DNA from: Cephalothrix simula
Taxonomy: Eukaryota; Nemertea; Palaeonemertea; Archinemertea; Cephalotrichidae
Assembly: GCA_035591015.1 (NCBI GenBank)
Contig: JAXIUW010206952.1
Location: 80,662-144,661 of the forward strand
Reading direction: 5' to 3'
DNA length: 64,000 nucleotides
Shown here: positions 8,441 to 16,910 of the stretch, in pieces
Layout of the letters: each line of letters starts with the position of its first letter
How positions within the stretch are numbered: the stretch's first letter is position 1
Translations under genes and position numbers: made by a program
The notes under the pieces: generated by a model
What the model was told of the DNA's origin: nothing
Databases searched by the model: none
Seen by the model: the letters and a program-made list of their open reading frames with translations, nothing else

Positions 8441-8899
8441 CTATCTTGGATTATTGTTTCCTTGCCCGCGATTTAACTCGCTATAAAACTTTCTCCAACG
8501 CTCAAGTTGAAGCCTTGTGGCTGCGGCTTGACGCTGCTTAATTTCTTGATCAGAGCGATTCATGATTTCTACATAGGCCGCTATGATTGGCCTGTTATCA
8601 ATCGTGATGCTCTCAACGATGCGTTCACGCTCTTTGTAAGCACTATGCCAAGCTTGAACGCGTCTGGCTTCTTCTTCAGCCTTGAGTCGGAGGTAATAGT
8701 CAACCAAAACAGGATAGTTATAGAAATCTTCCATAACTCGTTCCTGACGGTTTTTATACCACTCTAGGCTAACGCCGTAGCCAGTAAATGGCGATTTTGG
8801 TTCGGTGCTACTTGTGCAGGCAGCCAAAATCAGTGCCATTGCGGCAATTAGAATAAGGTATTTATTTTTGCTGTTCACATCCTTACTCCTTACAGTCAA
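8441..8899 (-). CDS. Lipoprotein with charged helical domain, unassigned
   Basis: A 152-residue protein with a lipoprotein signal (YLILIAAMALILAAC, lipobox LAAC). The mature part is rich in Arg, Glu and aromatic residues and is predicted helical (VDYYLRLKAEEEARRVQAW, IKQRQAAATRLQLERWRKF). It would be a periplasm-facing lipid-anchored coiled or helical protein. It sits alone with gaps on both sides. I do not recognise the family. Confidence 0.6.
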   Translation of the reverse strand: MTVRSKDVNSKNKYLILIAAMALILAACTSSTEPKSPFTGYGVSLEWYKNRQERVMEDFYNYPVLVDYYLRLKAEEEARRVQAWHSAYKERERIVESITIDNRPIIAAYVEIMNRSDQEIKQRQAAATRLQLERWRKFYSELNRGQGNNNPR

Positions 8900-9073
8900 T
8901 AGATCGGTAAAGCGAGGGCAAACTTTAGCACTAAGGCTAAATAATTTTAGTTAGAGTGCTGTTTCAAGTCAAAAAAAACAGGCGTATTCAAACTAAACTT
9001 AGGTATAGCTAAAGTCTCTAAGTGAGGCTTGGGTAACGACTAGATGCAGATATTAGATTAATTAATCGGCTGG

Positions 9074-9889
9074 CTAGGCGATTTTTTCTATGTATAACAA
9101 TGAGAAACCAATGCGGATTAAGCATACTGGCAATAAAAATAAGCCGCCTGCATCAAGCATAAGCAATACTAGCGGAAACAAGCCGGCCGGCAGCCAGTAC
9201 AAAAGCAGCTCTTTAAGCATACGACTGGTAGCTGTAGAGCTCTCAAGGGCATCAATATGGCTCAAGAAAAACAGGAATAAATACACAAAGATAGACCACA
9301 TCAATAGCGGTTCAATAGCTATTTTGGGATTGTTAGCAGACAGTATCTCTAATAGGGTAATAGCTGCTAGTCCATCACTAAAAAAAACCAGCATTAGCAA
9401 CAACAATCTAGCCATGTACGTAATAGACTTAAAGCCCTGATTATGAATAAAAGGCACAATAATTAGCGTTGCGGCCAATATAGCCAAGATTATGTTAATT
9501 AAAGGCAAAAGCCATACAAATAATGCCAAGGCACTAACCGTTATTAACGCACCCACTACGGCCATAATTATCCAGAGCAAGAACTCAATTTTCTTAGCCT
9601 GAAAGGCGTTGCGTAGTGCGCCCAGCCAGCTTGGCGAGGGTGTCTGAAAGCCAGTAAGGAGCTTATAGTAAGCTATTATTCCTGCAAAAGAAGCCACGCT
9701 TAAAAATATTCTGCTGGGTAGACTTAGCTGGGTAATATTCAGCAAAGCCGCTCCAATAATGGCTCCAAAACTTAATAAGATACAATAAATATAAATGCTA
9801 GACTGCTTAGTATGCAGGCGTTCTGCTCCAAAGATATACGGCAGAACTGATGCAGAAGAGTGTTTTTGAGAAGAATTATTCTGGTCCAA
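9074..9889 (-). CDS. Polytopic membrane protein, unassigned
   Basis: A 271-residue protein with seven or eight hydrophobic segments (for example CILLSFGAIIGAALL, WIIMAVVGALITVSALALFVW, LLMWSIFVYLFLFFL, YWLPAGLFPLVLLMLDAGG). The short Ser/Gln-rich N-terminus precedes the first segment. The style resembles the DUF2868/phosphate-regulatory type of small inner-membrane proteins, but no signature motif is visible. It lies 21 bases downstream of the zinc-ribbon gene in the same direction, so the two may be cotranscribed. Confidence 0.55.
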   Translation of the reverse strand: MDQNNSSQKHSSASVLPYIFGAERLHTKQSSIYIYCILLSFGAIIGAALLNITQLSLPSRIFLSVASFAGIIAYYKLLTGFQTPSPSWLGALRNAFQAKKIEFLLWIIMAVVGALITVSALALFVWLLPLINIILAILAATLIIVPFIHNQGFKSITYMARLLLLMLVFFSDGLAAITLLEILSANNPKIAIEPLLMWSIFVYLFLFFLSHIDALESSTATSRMLKELLLYWLPAGLFPLVLLMLDAGGLFLLPVCLIRIGFSLLYIEKIA

Positions 9890-9910
9890 TTACAAAGTTA
9901 ACTGTGCTGG

Positions 9911-10624
9911 TTAATCTGAGCTGGGGGTAAAAACCAAAAACCGGCGACAGTGCGAACAATTGTGGAGTTTATCTGGATTAGCCAACACTATGTTATAGGT
10001 TTGCGGAGAAATGGTCATTGAACAGCCAGAACAGGCCGGACTGTCTATCTTAACTATGGCAGGATTTTTACCAGACTGAATAAGCCTTTTGTAGAGCATG
10101 ATAGTTGGGGCTTCAAACATCTCAAGGGTGCTCAAAACATCTGCGATAAGTTTTTCTATCTTATCTTGCAGAGCTTGCATATTGCTTTCAGCCTCATTTT
10201 TGAGGCTTTCAAACTGAGCTTTGGCTTCGTCATACGCTTGACGAGCTTCAGTTACGCTCGGTTCAAGCTCATCAATTTTTATTCTATTTTCAAGGATACT
10301 GTTTTGGAGGCGATCATTGAGTTTGCGCACATCATCAATTTGCTTTTGAGCGGCGGCATACTCTTTTTGGGTTTTAACGAGCTTTATCTGCTCTTCGTAC
10401 TTGCTTAATGTATCTAAAGCAATTTCAATAGTGGCAGTACTTTCATTATTTTGGGCTTTTAGTTCATCAAGGGGGGCACTGACTTCAGCAAAACGAGCGG
10501 CCTCAACTTCAAAATTTTGCTTAAGTTCATTAAGTTCGGAGGGGAGCTTTTTTAGGCTTCTGCTGAGTGATGCTATTTCTACATCTACATCAGCAATCCT
10601 AACTAAATCTTCATTTACAGACAT
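9911..10624 (-). CDS. Coiled-coil C4 zinc-ribbon protein (DUF164 family)
   Basis: A 237-residue protein: about 170 residues of heptad-rich coiled coil (LVRIADVDVEIASLSRSLKK, ALDTLSKYEEQIKLVKTQKE, AYDEAKAQFESLKNEAESN) followed by a C4 zinc ribbon made of two CxxC knuckles (SPACSGCSM and HNCSHCRRF). This arrangement defines the zf-RING_7/DUF164 family, widespread in deltaproteobacteria, actinobacteria and chlamydiae and implicated in nucleic-acid or flagellar/secretion contexts without a settled role. It is the first gene of a probable two-gene unit and lies just inside of the tRNA at 10680. Confidence 0.85.
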   Translation of the reverse strand: MSVNEDLVRIADVDVEIASLSRSLKKLPSELNELKQNFEVEAARFAEVSAPLDELKAQNNESTATIEIALDTLSKYEEQIKLVKTQKEYAAAQKQIDDVRKLNDRLQNSILENRIKIDELEPSVTEARQAYDEAKAQFESLKNEAESNMQALQDKIEKLIADVLSTLEMFEAPTIMLYKRLIQSGKNPAIVKIDSPACSGCSMTISPQTYNIVLANPDKLHNCSHCRRFLVFTPSSD

Positions 10625-10679
10625 TAAAGCTCAAAGTTCAAAAAGCACCTCAACCTGCGCTCATTATAGCGCAACACAG

Positions 10680-10753
10680 TGGGCCTACCTGGGCTCGAAC
10701 CAGGGACAGACCGGTTATGAGCCGGCTACTCTAACCAACTGAGTTATAGGCCC
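10680..10753 (-). tRNA. tRNA with CAT anticodon (elongator Met or Ile2)
   Basis: Cloverleaf folds cleanly: acceptor GGGCCTA/TAGGCCC, D stem ACTC/GAGT, anticodon stem GCCGG/CCGGT around loop CTCATAA, T stem CCTGG/CCAGG with TTCGAGC loop, discriminator A. CCA is not encoded. The GGCTCATAACC anticodon arm resembles the Ile2 tRNA read by TilS after lysidine modification, but Met elongator cannot be excluded. Confidence 0.9.
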
Positions 10754-11458
10754 CATATTCTACGTTTGCCAAACGGCTTACTGAATGTGAATCATAACCC
10801 TAACAAAACAGGTTTGCAAGCATTCAATAATTAAACAAGCCTAAACAGATAATCAGCCCTGCCTCAAGAACATTAGCACCTGAACAGCAATTTATTAAAT
10901 ATTATCAAAATTTTATGCTCAGTGAGATTACTATAACGGCTACTATAACGGTCACTAAAGCAGCCACGCAGCTACTAAAATAATCACCGCAACCATTACA
11001 AGTACTTAGAAGGCTAATCATCTAGTTGATGATGGCGCACCGCAGACACTGTTACGGCCTTGGTGAGGCATTGATGAGCTACGCCACCGCCAGTGATAGT
11101 TATAAGATATTCCTAAGACACTAATAATATTCCGTTAAAATACTGCTGATGTCGCCGGGTCGCTACTAGCTTACTACTTGCTTACTGCGAAGATGATCAT
11201 AAGACGTATAAGACGCCATCTTATGTGAACTAAAGCCTATGTTTTTGACTAAGAAAGATGCTGCGTAGTCGCTACAAGGCATTCTGCAAGAGGCACTATA
11301 AGAAGCGCGCCAAGAGGCTTCTTCAAAACACTCTATAGAGATCTGCAGGAACTTATAAAACGCTCTAAAAGACACTTATAAGACACTTTATAGTGCATCA
11401 TGAAACTTTAGGAAGAGGCCTCAACTAGAGATAATCCAGTGGGCGAGATAGTCGGCAC
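10754..11458. other. Gene-free gap rich in short imperfect tandem repeats
   Basis: About 700 bases without a credible gene. It holds a duplicated TACTATAACGG unit at 10929-10951 and a run of ACTTATAA(G)AC-like units at about 11348-11395. Short open frames here have no family resemblance or ribosome site. Confidence 0.5.
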
Positions 11459-13183
11459 TCAGTCATAGGTTACACGCCAAACTTCTTCAACAGAGGTTAT
11501 GCCTTCTTTTACATGATCAATTCCATACTGACGCATGGTCTTCATGCCATCATTAATGGCGACATCACGCAAAAATGAGCTGTCATGGCTCTTTTGCAGG
11601 GCATCTTTAATGTTATCGGTAACTACTAATAGCTCAAACAGGCCAATGCGACCCTTATAACCGCTGCTCTTACATTCTAGGCAGCCTTGAGGGCGGTAGA
11701 TGGTGTCATTCTGGCTGAGAGAAACTCGGCTTGAGTTAAACATAGCCATTGCGCTGGCTTTTTCTTCAGTATTAAGCGGTACCTTGCAATTACTACAAAG
11801 TCTCCGCAATAGTCTTTGGGCTAAAATAACATTCACCGTTGCTGACACAAGATAGCCATCTACCCCCATATCAACCAAGCGGGTGATAGTGGCTGCCGCA
11901 CTGTTAGTATGCACCGTGCTAAACACAGAATGACCCGTTAATGATGCCTGAATAGCAATTTCGGCGGTTTCCTTATCACGCATCTCACCAACCATTATCA
12001 CATCAGGGTCTTGCCGCAAAACAGAGCGCAGAGCATGCGAAAAAGTTAGGCCAAGCCGTTGATTGACCTCAATTTGTACATAGCCCGGAATCTTGTATTC
12101 AACGGGGTCTTCAATGGTCATTATGTTGTACTTAACCCGATCAATCTCGTTAAGTGCGCTGTACAGAGTGGTCGTTTTACCGCTACCAGTTGGCCCGGTA
12201 ACCAGTGCAATACCGCCGCTTTGATGGATTTTTGACATAAACTGATCATGGATATTAGGCGGCATTCCCAAGTGCGACAATCCAAAAACATTTGTATCTT
12301 GATACAGTAAGCGCATAACGGCCTTTTCACCATGCACCGTGGGAATAATTGAGATTCTAATATCAATGCGCTTGCCGGCAATCAAAATTAAGGTTCGGCC
12401 ATCCTGAGGCAGGCCACGCTGTGATATATCCAGACGTGACATTATTTTAATTCTATTGATTAGCGTTCGTTGAACAGCACGAGGCAAAACCAAAGTCTGG
12501 TGTAAGTCGCCATCCATGCGAAAGCGCACAATAACATCAGAGGGCGTGCCGTCAATATGAATATCGCTGGTGTTATTGTTGGCTGCCTGATAAAGAATGC
12601 CGTTCAGCATACGCTTAATAGGTTCTTCATCCTTAGCATCAAGCAGGTCTTCAGGCTCTTCAATGCCCCATAATGATGTTTCTGACTGGCCAACGGAATC
12701 GATAACCTCGCCAACATGCTCAGAGGTGCTTTCTTCACGCTGATAGGCACGGTTGATTAGTGCAATTATGGCCTGATGCGTAGATAACTCGCAGATAATA
12801 TTGCGATTAAATTTTTGACCAATATCCCAGATGGGCTCTTTAACTTCAGGGTCAGAGGTAGCCACCCATAGAGTTTCATCATCCATTGAAGTCGGAAAAA
12901 AACCAAAGCGCTTGGCATAGCGGATGGGAATATTTTTGGTGAATTCAGGCTGTACCTCAACTTTATCAAGCGATGGCTTAAAATTTATGCCATAAGAGAG
13001 TGCCACGCATTGCTGAACCATATTTTCAGTAATGCCATCTAGCTGTAGTAGCTCTGCTTTAAGCTGTGGCAGTTCAATTTCTGATTGTCCAATGCGCTGG
13101 GCTAAGGGGGCAATCATCGCCTCAGAAACCTTAAAGTTTTCTTGAAGCTGATGGAGTATGTTGGGCAATAATTCAGTGCTCAT
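11459..13183 (-). CDS. Type II secretion / type IV pilus assembly ATPase (GspE/PilB family)
   Basis: Cytoplasmic hexameric ATPase that powers pilus or pseudopilus assembly. 574 residues, the normal length. Residues 1-150 form the MshEN-type N-terminal domain; the ATPase core has Walker A GPTGSGKTT (330-338), Asp box TIEDPVEY (356-363), Walker B DVIMVGEMRD (394-403) and His box STVHTNSA (422-429). Four cysteines in CSNC (463-466) and CLEC (501-504) make the metal-binding knuckle typical of GspE/PilB and absent from PilT. No other secretion or pilus gene is adjacent, so GspE and PilB cannot be told apart from context. It sits 6 bases after the helicase gene and is likely cotranscribed with it. 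Confidence 0.9.
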   Translation of the reverse strand: MSTELLPNILHQLQENFKVSEAMIAPLAQRIGQSEIELPQLKAELLQLDGITENMVQQCVALSYGINFKPSLDKVEVQPEFTKNIPIRYAKRFGFFPTSMDDETLWVATSDPEVKEPIWDIGQKFNRNIICELSTHQAIIALINRAYQREESTSEHVGEVIDSVGQSETSLWGIEEPEDLLDAKDEEPIKRMLNGILYQAANNNTSDIHIDGTPSDVIVRFRMDGDLHQTLVLPRAVQRTLINRIKIMSRLDISQRGLPQDGRTLILIAGKRIDIRISIIPTVHGEKAVMRLLYQDTNVFGLSHLGMPPNIHDQFMSKIHQSGGIALVTGPTGSGKTTTLYSALNEIDRVKYNIMTIEDPVEYKIPGYVQIEVNQRLGLTFSHALRSVLRQDPDVIMVGEMRDKETAEIAIQASLTGHSVFSTVHTNSAAATITRLVDMGVDGYLVSATVNVILAQRLLRRLCSNCKVPLNTEEKASAMAMFNSSRVSLSQNDTIYRPQGCLECKSSGYKGRIGLFELLVVTDNIKDALQKSHDSSFLRDVAINDGMKTMRQYGIDHVKEGITSVEEVWRVTYD

Positions 13184-13189
13184 AGCGCA

Positions 13190-15127
13190 TTAGTATAATA
13201 TCTTGCGATTATTATGTACTCTGTCCATGGCAAACGCATACATGTCATTATTTATTTTGACTAAGTTACGAGGCACTTCACGCAAAAAGCGTGACTCTCT
13301 GGCTAGTGTGCGGCGGTTATTCAAGCCTGCCATACGGGGTACAAATATCTCTAGGGCTTGTTGGGCTCTGGTTACCCCTACATAGAATAAACGACGCTCT
13401 TCTTCAATTTTCATCTCATCATACACAGAAAGTTCTGATGGAAGCATGCCTTCGCAGAGGCCAATCATAAATACAACGTGCCATTCCAGACCTTTAGCCT
13501 TGTGAATGGTTGACAAACAAACTTGTTCTTGATGGCCTTCATTGCCTGATGAATTCTCTAGTAATGACATTTGCGATAAAAATTCTTCAAGGTCTTCAAA
13601 GCCAGCTGCTAAATCAAGCAGGGCTTCTATGTCAGCACGGCGTTCTTTATAGTTATCGTAGAGCAAGGCCATTTTTTCATGATAAAAGCCTTCCCAAGCA
13701 ATGCTCAGCTGTGCCGGATGCGAGGTTTCTTCTAAGATCTCGCTAAAGGTTGCAGTTAAGTTATGCCACTCATCCCGGGATCGTTTAGGGATGGCCTTCT
13801 GCAAGGTTTCATTTTCTGCTCCCAAATGAACCCCCCCTGCCTCAGCAAAAATATCTATGATTTGTTGAACCTTTTTAGCTCCAATACCGCTGACCATTAA
13901 GAGTATTCTCTTCCAAGCGACTTCATCTAACGGATTGTAAACTACCCGCAGAAACGCCAAAATATCTTTGATATGCGCCTGCTCAGAAAAGCGCAGTCCA
14001 GAGTTGATGTTAAAGGGTATTTGCTGTTGAGTAAGCTCAAACTGCACCGACATTGAATGACGATGATTACGGTACAGCACACACATTTTATCTAAGGGAA
14101 CACCGCAACGGTTATGATAGGCGATGCGCTTACTAAGCAGTCTAGCCTCAAAGGTAGAATCACTAACTTTGAAAATTTCGGGCGTATTTTCAAGAGGTTC
14201 ATTGTTAGCACTAAGATTTTTGGGCAGTCGGCCTTGATTATGAGCAATAGAGGCCGCCGCCACCGATATAATTTGAGGGCTGCTACGATAATTAATGGTT
14301 AACGGGTAAATTGTTGCTGCATAACGCTGATCGAAGCTCAGAATATTACGCACATCAGAGCCACGCCAGCTATAGATAGTTTGGTCATCATCGCCCACCG
14401 CCATAACGTTGGGGGTAGCCTTATAAAGTTCGTTAATGATTTTTTCTTGAATATGATTAGTATCTTGGTACTCATCAACCAGCACATACTCTATCTGAGT
14501 AAGTATGTTGATTTGAGGGTGTTCTTTAAGCAAGCGATACCAGTTAAGCAGTAAATCATCAAAATCCATGTAATTGTTGTTGATTTTCAGCTTCAAAAAT
14601 TCTTCGTAGATTAGCGTTAGGGGGTTAATTAGGCCATCTAGCTGTGTAAAGTGGTCGTTGATGATTGCCGCAATATCTGTGCTATTAAAGCAGGTTGCCT
14701 GAGAGAACACAGAGCCAATTAGCCGATTTTTCGGTAATTCCTTGCTATTAAAGCTACAATTAGCAACGGCTTGGCGAATTAGATCTGTACGATCTTTGTC
14801 GTCAATAATGGTGTAGTTAGTGGCATAGCCAACCAAGTCAGCATAGCGGCGCAGAAATCTATTGGCGATTGAATGAAAGGTGCCCTTTAATATTTTATTG
14901 GCGTAGCTAGCATCATTAATAAGGTCGGTAACGCGTTGCCCCATCTCTTTGGCAGCCTTGTTGGTAAAGGTGAGCATCATGATTGATTCCGGAGGTTGAC
15001 CTTCTTCAATCAATCTGGCGACTCGATTAACAATAACTCTGGTTTTGCCAGAGCCAGCACCGGCCAAGACTAGAGCTGCTCCGTGATTATGGGCTACAAT
15101 ATCAAGCTGTTGTTTATTGAGTTGCAC
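13190..15127 (-). CDS. UvrD/Rep-family 3'-5' DNA helicase
   Basis: Superfamily 1A helicase of 645 residues, nearer Rep than the 720-residue UvrD. Motifs: LNKQQLDIV (Q motif), LAGAGSGKTRV (I), LTFTNKAAKEM (Ia), VDEYQDTNHIQ (II), AVGDDDQTIYSWRGSD (III), PLTINYRSSPQI (IV), LSTIHKAKGLEWHVVF (V) and EERRLFYVGVTRAQ (VI). It unwinds DNA in repair or replication restart. The C-terminal extension that binds partners in UvrD is short. It is followed at once by the GspE/PilB gene, an unusual neighbour that probably only shares the transcript. Confidence 0.92.
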   Translation of the reverse strand: MQLNKQQLDIVAHNHGAALVLAGAGSGKTRVIVNRVARLIEEGQPPESIMMLTFTNKAAKEMGQRVTDLINDASYANKILKGTFHSIANRFLRRYADLVGYATNYTIIDDKDRTDLIRQAVANCSFNSKELPKNRLIGSVFSQATCFNSTDIAAIINDHFTQLDGLINPLTLIYEEFLKLKINNNYMDFDDLLLNWYRLLKEHPQINILTQIEYVLVDEYQDTNHIQEKIINELYKATPNVMAVGDDDQTIYSWRGSDVRNILSFDQRYAATIYPLTINYRSSPQIISVAAASIAHNQGRLPKNLSANNEPLENTPEIFKVSDSTFEARLLSKRIAYHNRCGVPLDKMCVLYRNHRHSMSVQFELTQQQIPFNINSGLRFSEQAHIKDILAFLRVVYNPLDEVAWKRILLMVSGIGAKKVQQIIDIFAEAGGVHLGAENETLQKAIPKRSRDEWHNLTATFSEILEETSHPAQLSIAWEGFYHEKMALLYDNYKERRADIEALLDLAAGFEDLEEFLSQMSLLENSSGNEGHQEQVCLSTIHKAKGLEWHVVFMIGLCEGMLPSELSVYDEMKIEEERRLFYVGVTRAQQALEIFVPRMAGLNNRRTLARESRFLREVPRNLVKINNDMYAFAMDRVHNNRKILY

Positions 15128-15269
15128 AATGCTACTTAGGATTTATCATAGATTAACAAATATTGACTGTGGCGGCTTGGGTCAATCCTCCAAATTTGCG
15201 CCACTATAATTATAGCTAATGTGGTCTAAAAATAGCTAGTGAACTAAGTAGGCATCCTAAGATTTATTA

Positions 15270-16160
15270 ATGTTACGGAAGAAGACATCATCTAAATTGC
15301 GCCCTCAAAATGGGCGTATGCCTAAGCAATACAAGGTATCACGCAGTAAAAAAGCATCACGCAATAGTAAAAAACCAGCGACTTGGAGAGCAATGGCGGT
15401 TAGCTCTATGGCGTGGCTAGCTGCCAAATATTTAACGCTAATCTTGGTGCTGCTTAGTCTGTGGATTGCCTTAGGAGCATGGTTTAGTGTTTTGTCTATG
15501 CGCAGTCTGCCGATAAATAGCATTCGTATTAGCGGTGCTAACTCAGTTTTACAGAAAGATATTGGCGCAGTGCTAAAACCGTTTTTGGGACAAGATTTAA
15601 ATAATTTAGATTTGCTGGCCTTATCACGTAGAATTTCTGAGATACCCGAAGTTTTGGCCGCTAAGGCACGCATTGACTATCCCGAGGGGTTGCGAGTGAT
15701 TGTTGTTGAGCGCAAGCCTGTGCTTAAACTACAAGCTGCCAATGGCGAAAGTTTTTTGATGGATGATGCCGGCGTGCTGCTCTCTAAGGCACAGAGCGAC
15801 TCTTTGCCAGAGATGCTGCTGCCCCTAGAAGATGCTTATGCCGGTCTAAAGATAGAGCTAGAGCAGCTTGATGAAGGCTTGCATCTTTTAGAGAACTGGC
15901 CAGAGCCATACCTAGCATTGCGTGATAATGCTCGCATTGATATAAGAGAACCGTTTCAGATTGTTCTTGATTTAGAAGCGATTAGGCAGAGAGTTTATTT
16001 GCCCCGAAGCTCTGCTAACGAAGCTCTAGGGCTTTACTTTGAGGTCAGCGGTCAGTATCCAGTAGAAAGCGTTAGCCCTCAACGGGTGCTGGTTTATGAC
16101 TTGCGGGCGTGGGAGGCTCGCTATGGAGGCAGGGTCTACCGTAGTTTACAGAAACCTTAG
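15270..16160 (+). CDS. ftsQ: Cell division protein FtsQ
   Basis: Inner-membrane divisome protein linking FtsB/FtsL with the septal machinery. 296 residues: a basic cytoplasmic N-terminus of about 50 residues (KVSRSKKASRNSKK), one transmembrane helix (LTLILVLLSLWIALGAWF, about 55-72), then a periplasmic POTRA domain (LPINSIRISGANSVLQKDI through ARIDYPEGLRVIVVERKPV), and an FtsQ domain (ESFLMDDAGVLL, where VD..G is conserved). It is unlinked to a dcw cluster here; the next gene is dtd, 15 bases downstream, so the two are probably one operon. ftsB is 38 kb away at 54754. Confidence 0.88.
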   Translation: MLRKKTSSKLRPQNGRMPKQYKVSRSKKASRNSKKPATWRAMAVSSMAWLAAKYLTLILVLLSLWIALGAWFSVLSMRSLPINSIRISGANSVLQKDIGAVLKPFLGQDLNNLDLLALSRRISEIPEVLAAKARIDYPEGLRVIVVERKPVLKLQAANGESFLMDDAGVLLSKAQSDSLPEMLLPLEDAYAGLKIELEQLDEGLHLLENWPEPYLALRDNARIDIREPFQIVLDLEAIRQRVYLPRSSANEALGLYFEVSGQYPVESVSPQRVLVYDLRAWEARYGGRVYRSLQKP

Positions 16161-16175
16161 CTAGATTTTTTAAGT

Positions 16176-16619
16176 ATGCGCTTAGTTATTCAAAGAGTTG
16201 ATGAAGCCTTGGTTACCGTAGAAGAAAAACCGGTTGGAGTAATTGATAAAGGCTTGGCAGTGCTGGTTGGTTTTAGTCGTGATGATAACGAAGAGCTATT
16301 ATTGCCAATGGCGAATAAGCTACTCAATATGCGCCTTTTTCCCGGGCAAAAGCCCACGGACTACTCAGTGCTTGATGTTGAGGGCGGATTGTTGCTGATT
16401 TCGCAGTTCACCCTCTATGCCCGCAACAAAAAAGGGCGAAGACCTGACTTTACTCGGGCTATGGACGGCGAGCAGGCTGCGGTGTTGTTTAATAGTTTTT
16501 GCCAAATTTGCCAAGACGGCGGAGCCAACGTAGAGCGTGGCAGCTTTGGTAATTTTATGACGGTTAAACTGAGTAATAGCGGGCCGCTGACTATCATTCT
16601 TGATAGTGATGATATCTAA
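16176..16619 (+). CDS. dtd: D-aminoacyl-tRNA deacylase
   Basis: Cytoplasmic proofreading enzyme that removes D-amino acids (and glycine from tRNA-Ala) from charged tRNA. 147 residues, the usual length. It starts MRLVIQRVDEALVTVE and has the two hallmark motifs: LLISQFTLYA (SQFTL) and NSGPLTIIL (the NxGP(V/F)T motif carrying the Gly-cisPro pair, with Leu at the variable position). Its operon partner is ftsQ. Confidence 0.95.
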   Translation: MRLVIQRVDEALVTVEEKPVGVIDKGLAVLVGFSRDDNEELLLPMANKLLNMRLFPGQKPTDYSVLDVEGGLLLISQFTLYARNKKGRRPDFTRAMDGEQAAVLFNSFCQICQDGGANVERGSFGNFMTVKLSNSGPLTIILDSDDI

Positions 16620-16703
16620 TTAGTTCTGATTTAGCCTGAAACTGCTTAATCGCCGATGACTGGTTGCTGTTCATCAACAGACCCAATGAGCCACAGCCTT
16701 TTA

Positions 16704-16751
16704 TACAGCGGCATCTTATTTAGTGGTATTATATTTAGCGGTATTTTGCGG
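16704..16751. repeat. Three tandem 15-bp units
   Basis: Exact period of 15: units at 16707-16721, 16722-16736 and 16737-16751, each of the form AGYGGYATYwTATTT with a few changes. A short frame across them reads YSGILFSGIIFSGIL, but it has no ribosome site and no family look, so I treat this as a non-coding duplication between dtd and the terminator. Confidence 0.7.
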
Positions 16752-16809
16752 AGCAATATTTTTCTGAGTGCGCCGAGCAACACTTCGTTTGGAAGTAGTT
16801 ATCTCAATT

Positions 16810-16841
16810 TGTGGCAGGCTTCTGCTAAGAGGCCTGCCACA
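16810..16841. terminator. Bidirectional hairpin between dtd and the RCC1 gene
   Basis: A perfect 10-bp stem (TGTGGCAGGC against GCCTGCCACA) with a 12-base loop lies between two convergent genes. No strong T-run follows on either side, so termination is inferred from position and stem stability. Confidence 0.65.
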
Positions 16842-16910
16842 GGTAATTATCTTGATAAGCATCTTGATAAGCATCTTAATGCTCAGATTGGCTGAGGGTA
16901 TCAGGCGATG

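Noticed and set aside
11166-11375. Leftward 69-codon frame in the tRNA-GspE gap
   Set aside because: Built from short tandem repeats, no ribosome site, unlikely composition.
16656-16895. Rightward 79-codon frame after dtd
   Set aside because: Covers a tandem repeat and a terminator hairpin; no ribosome site.
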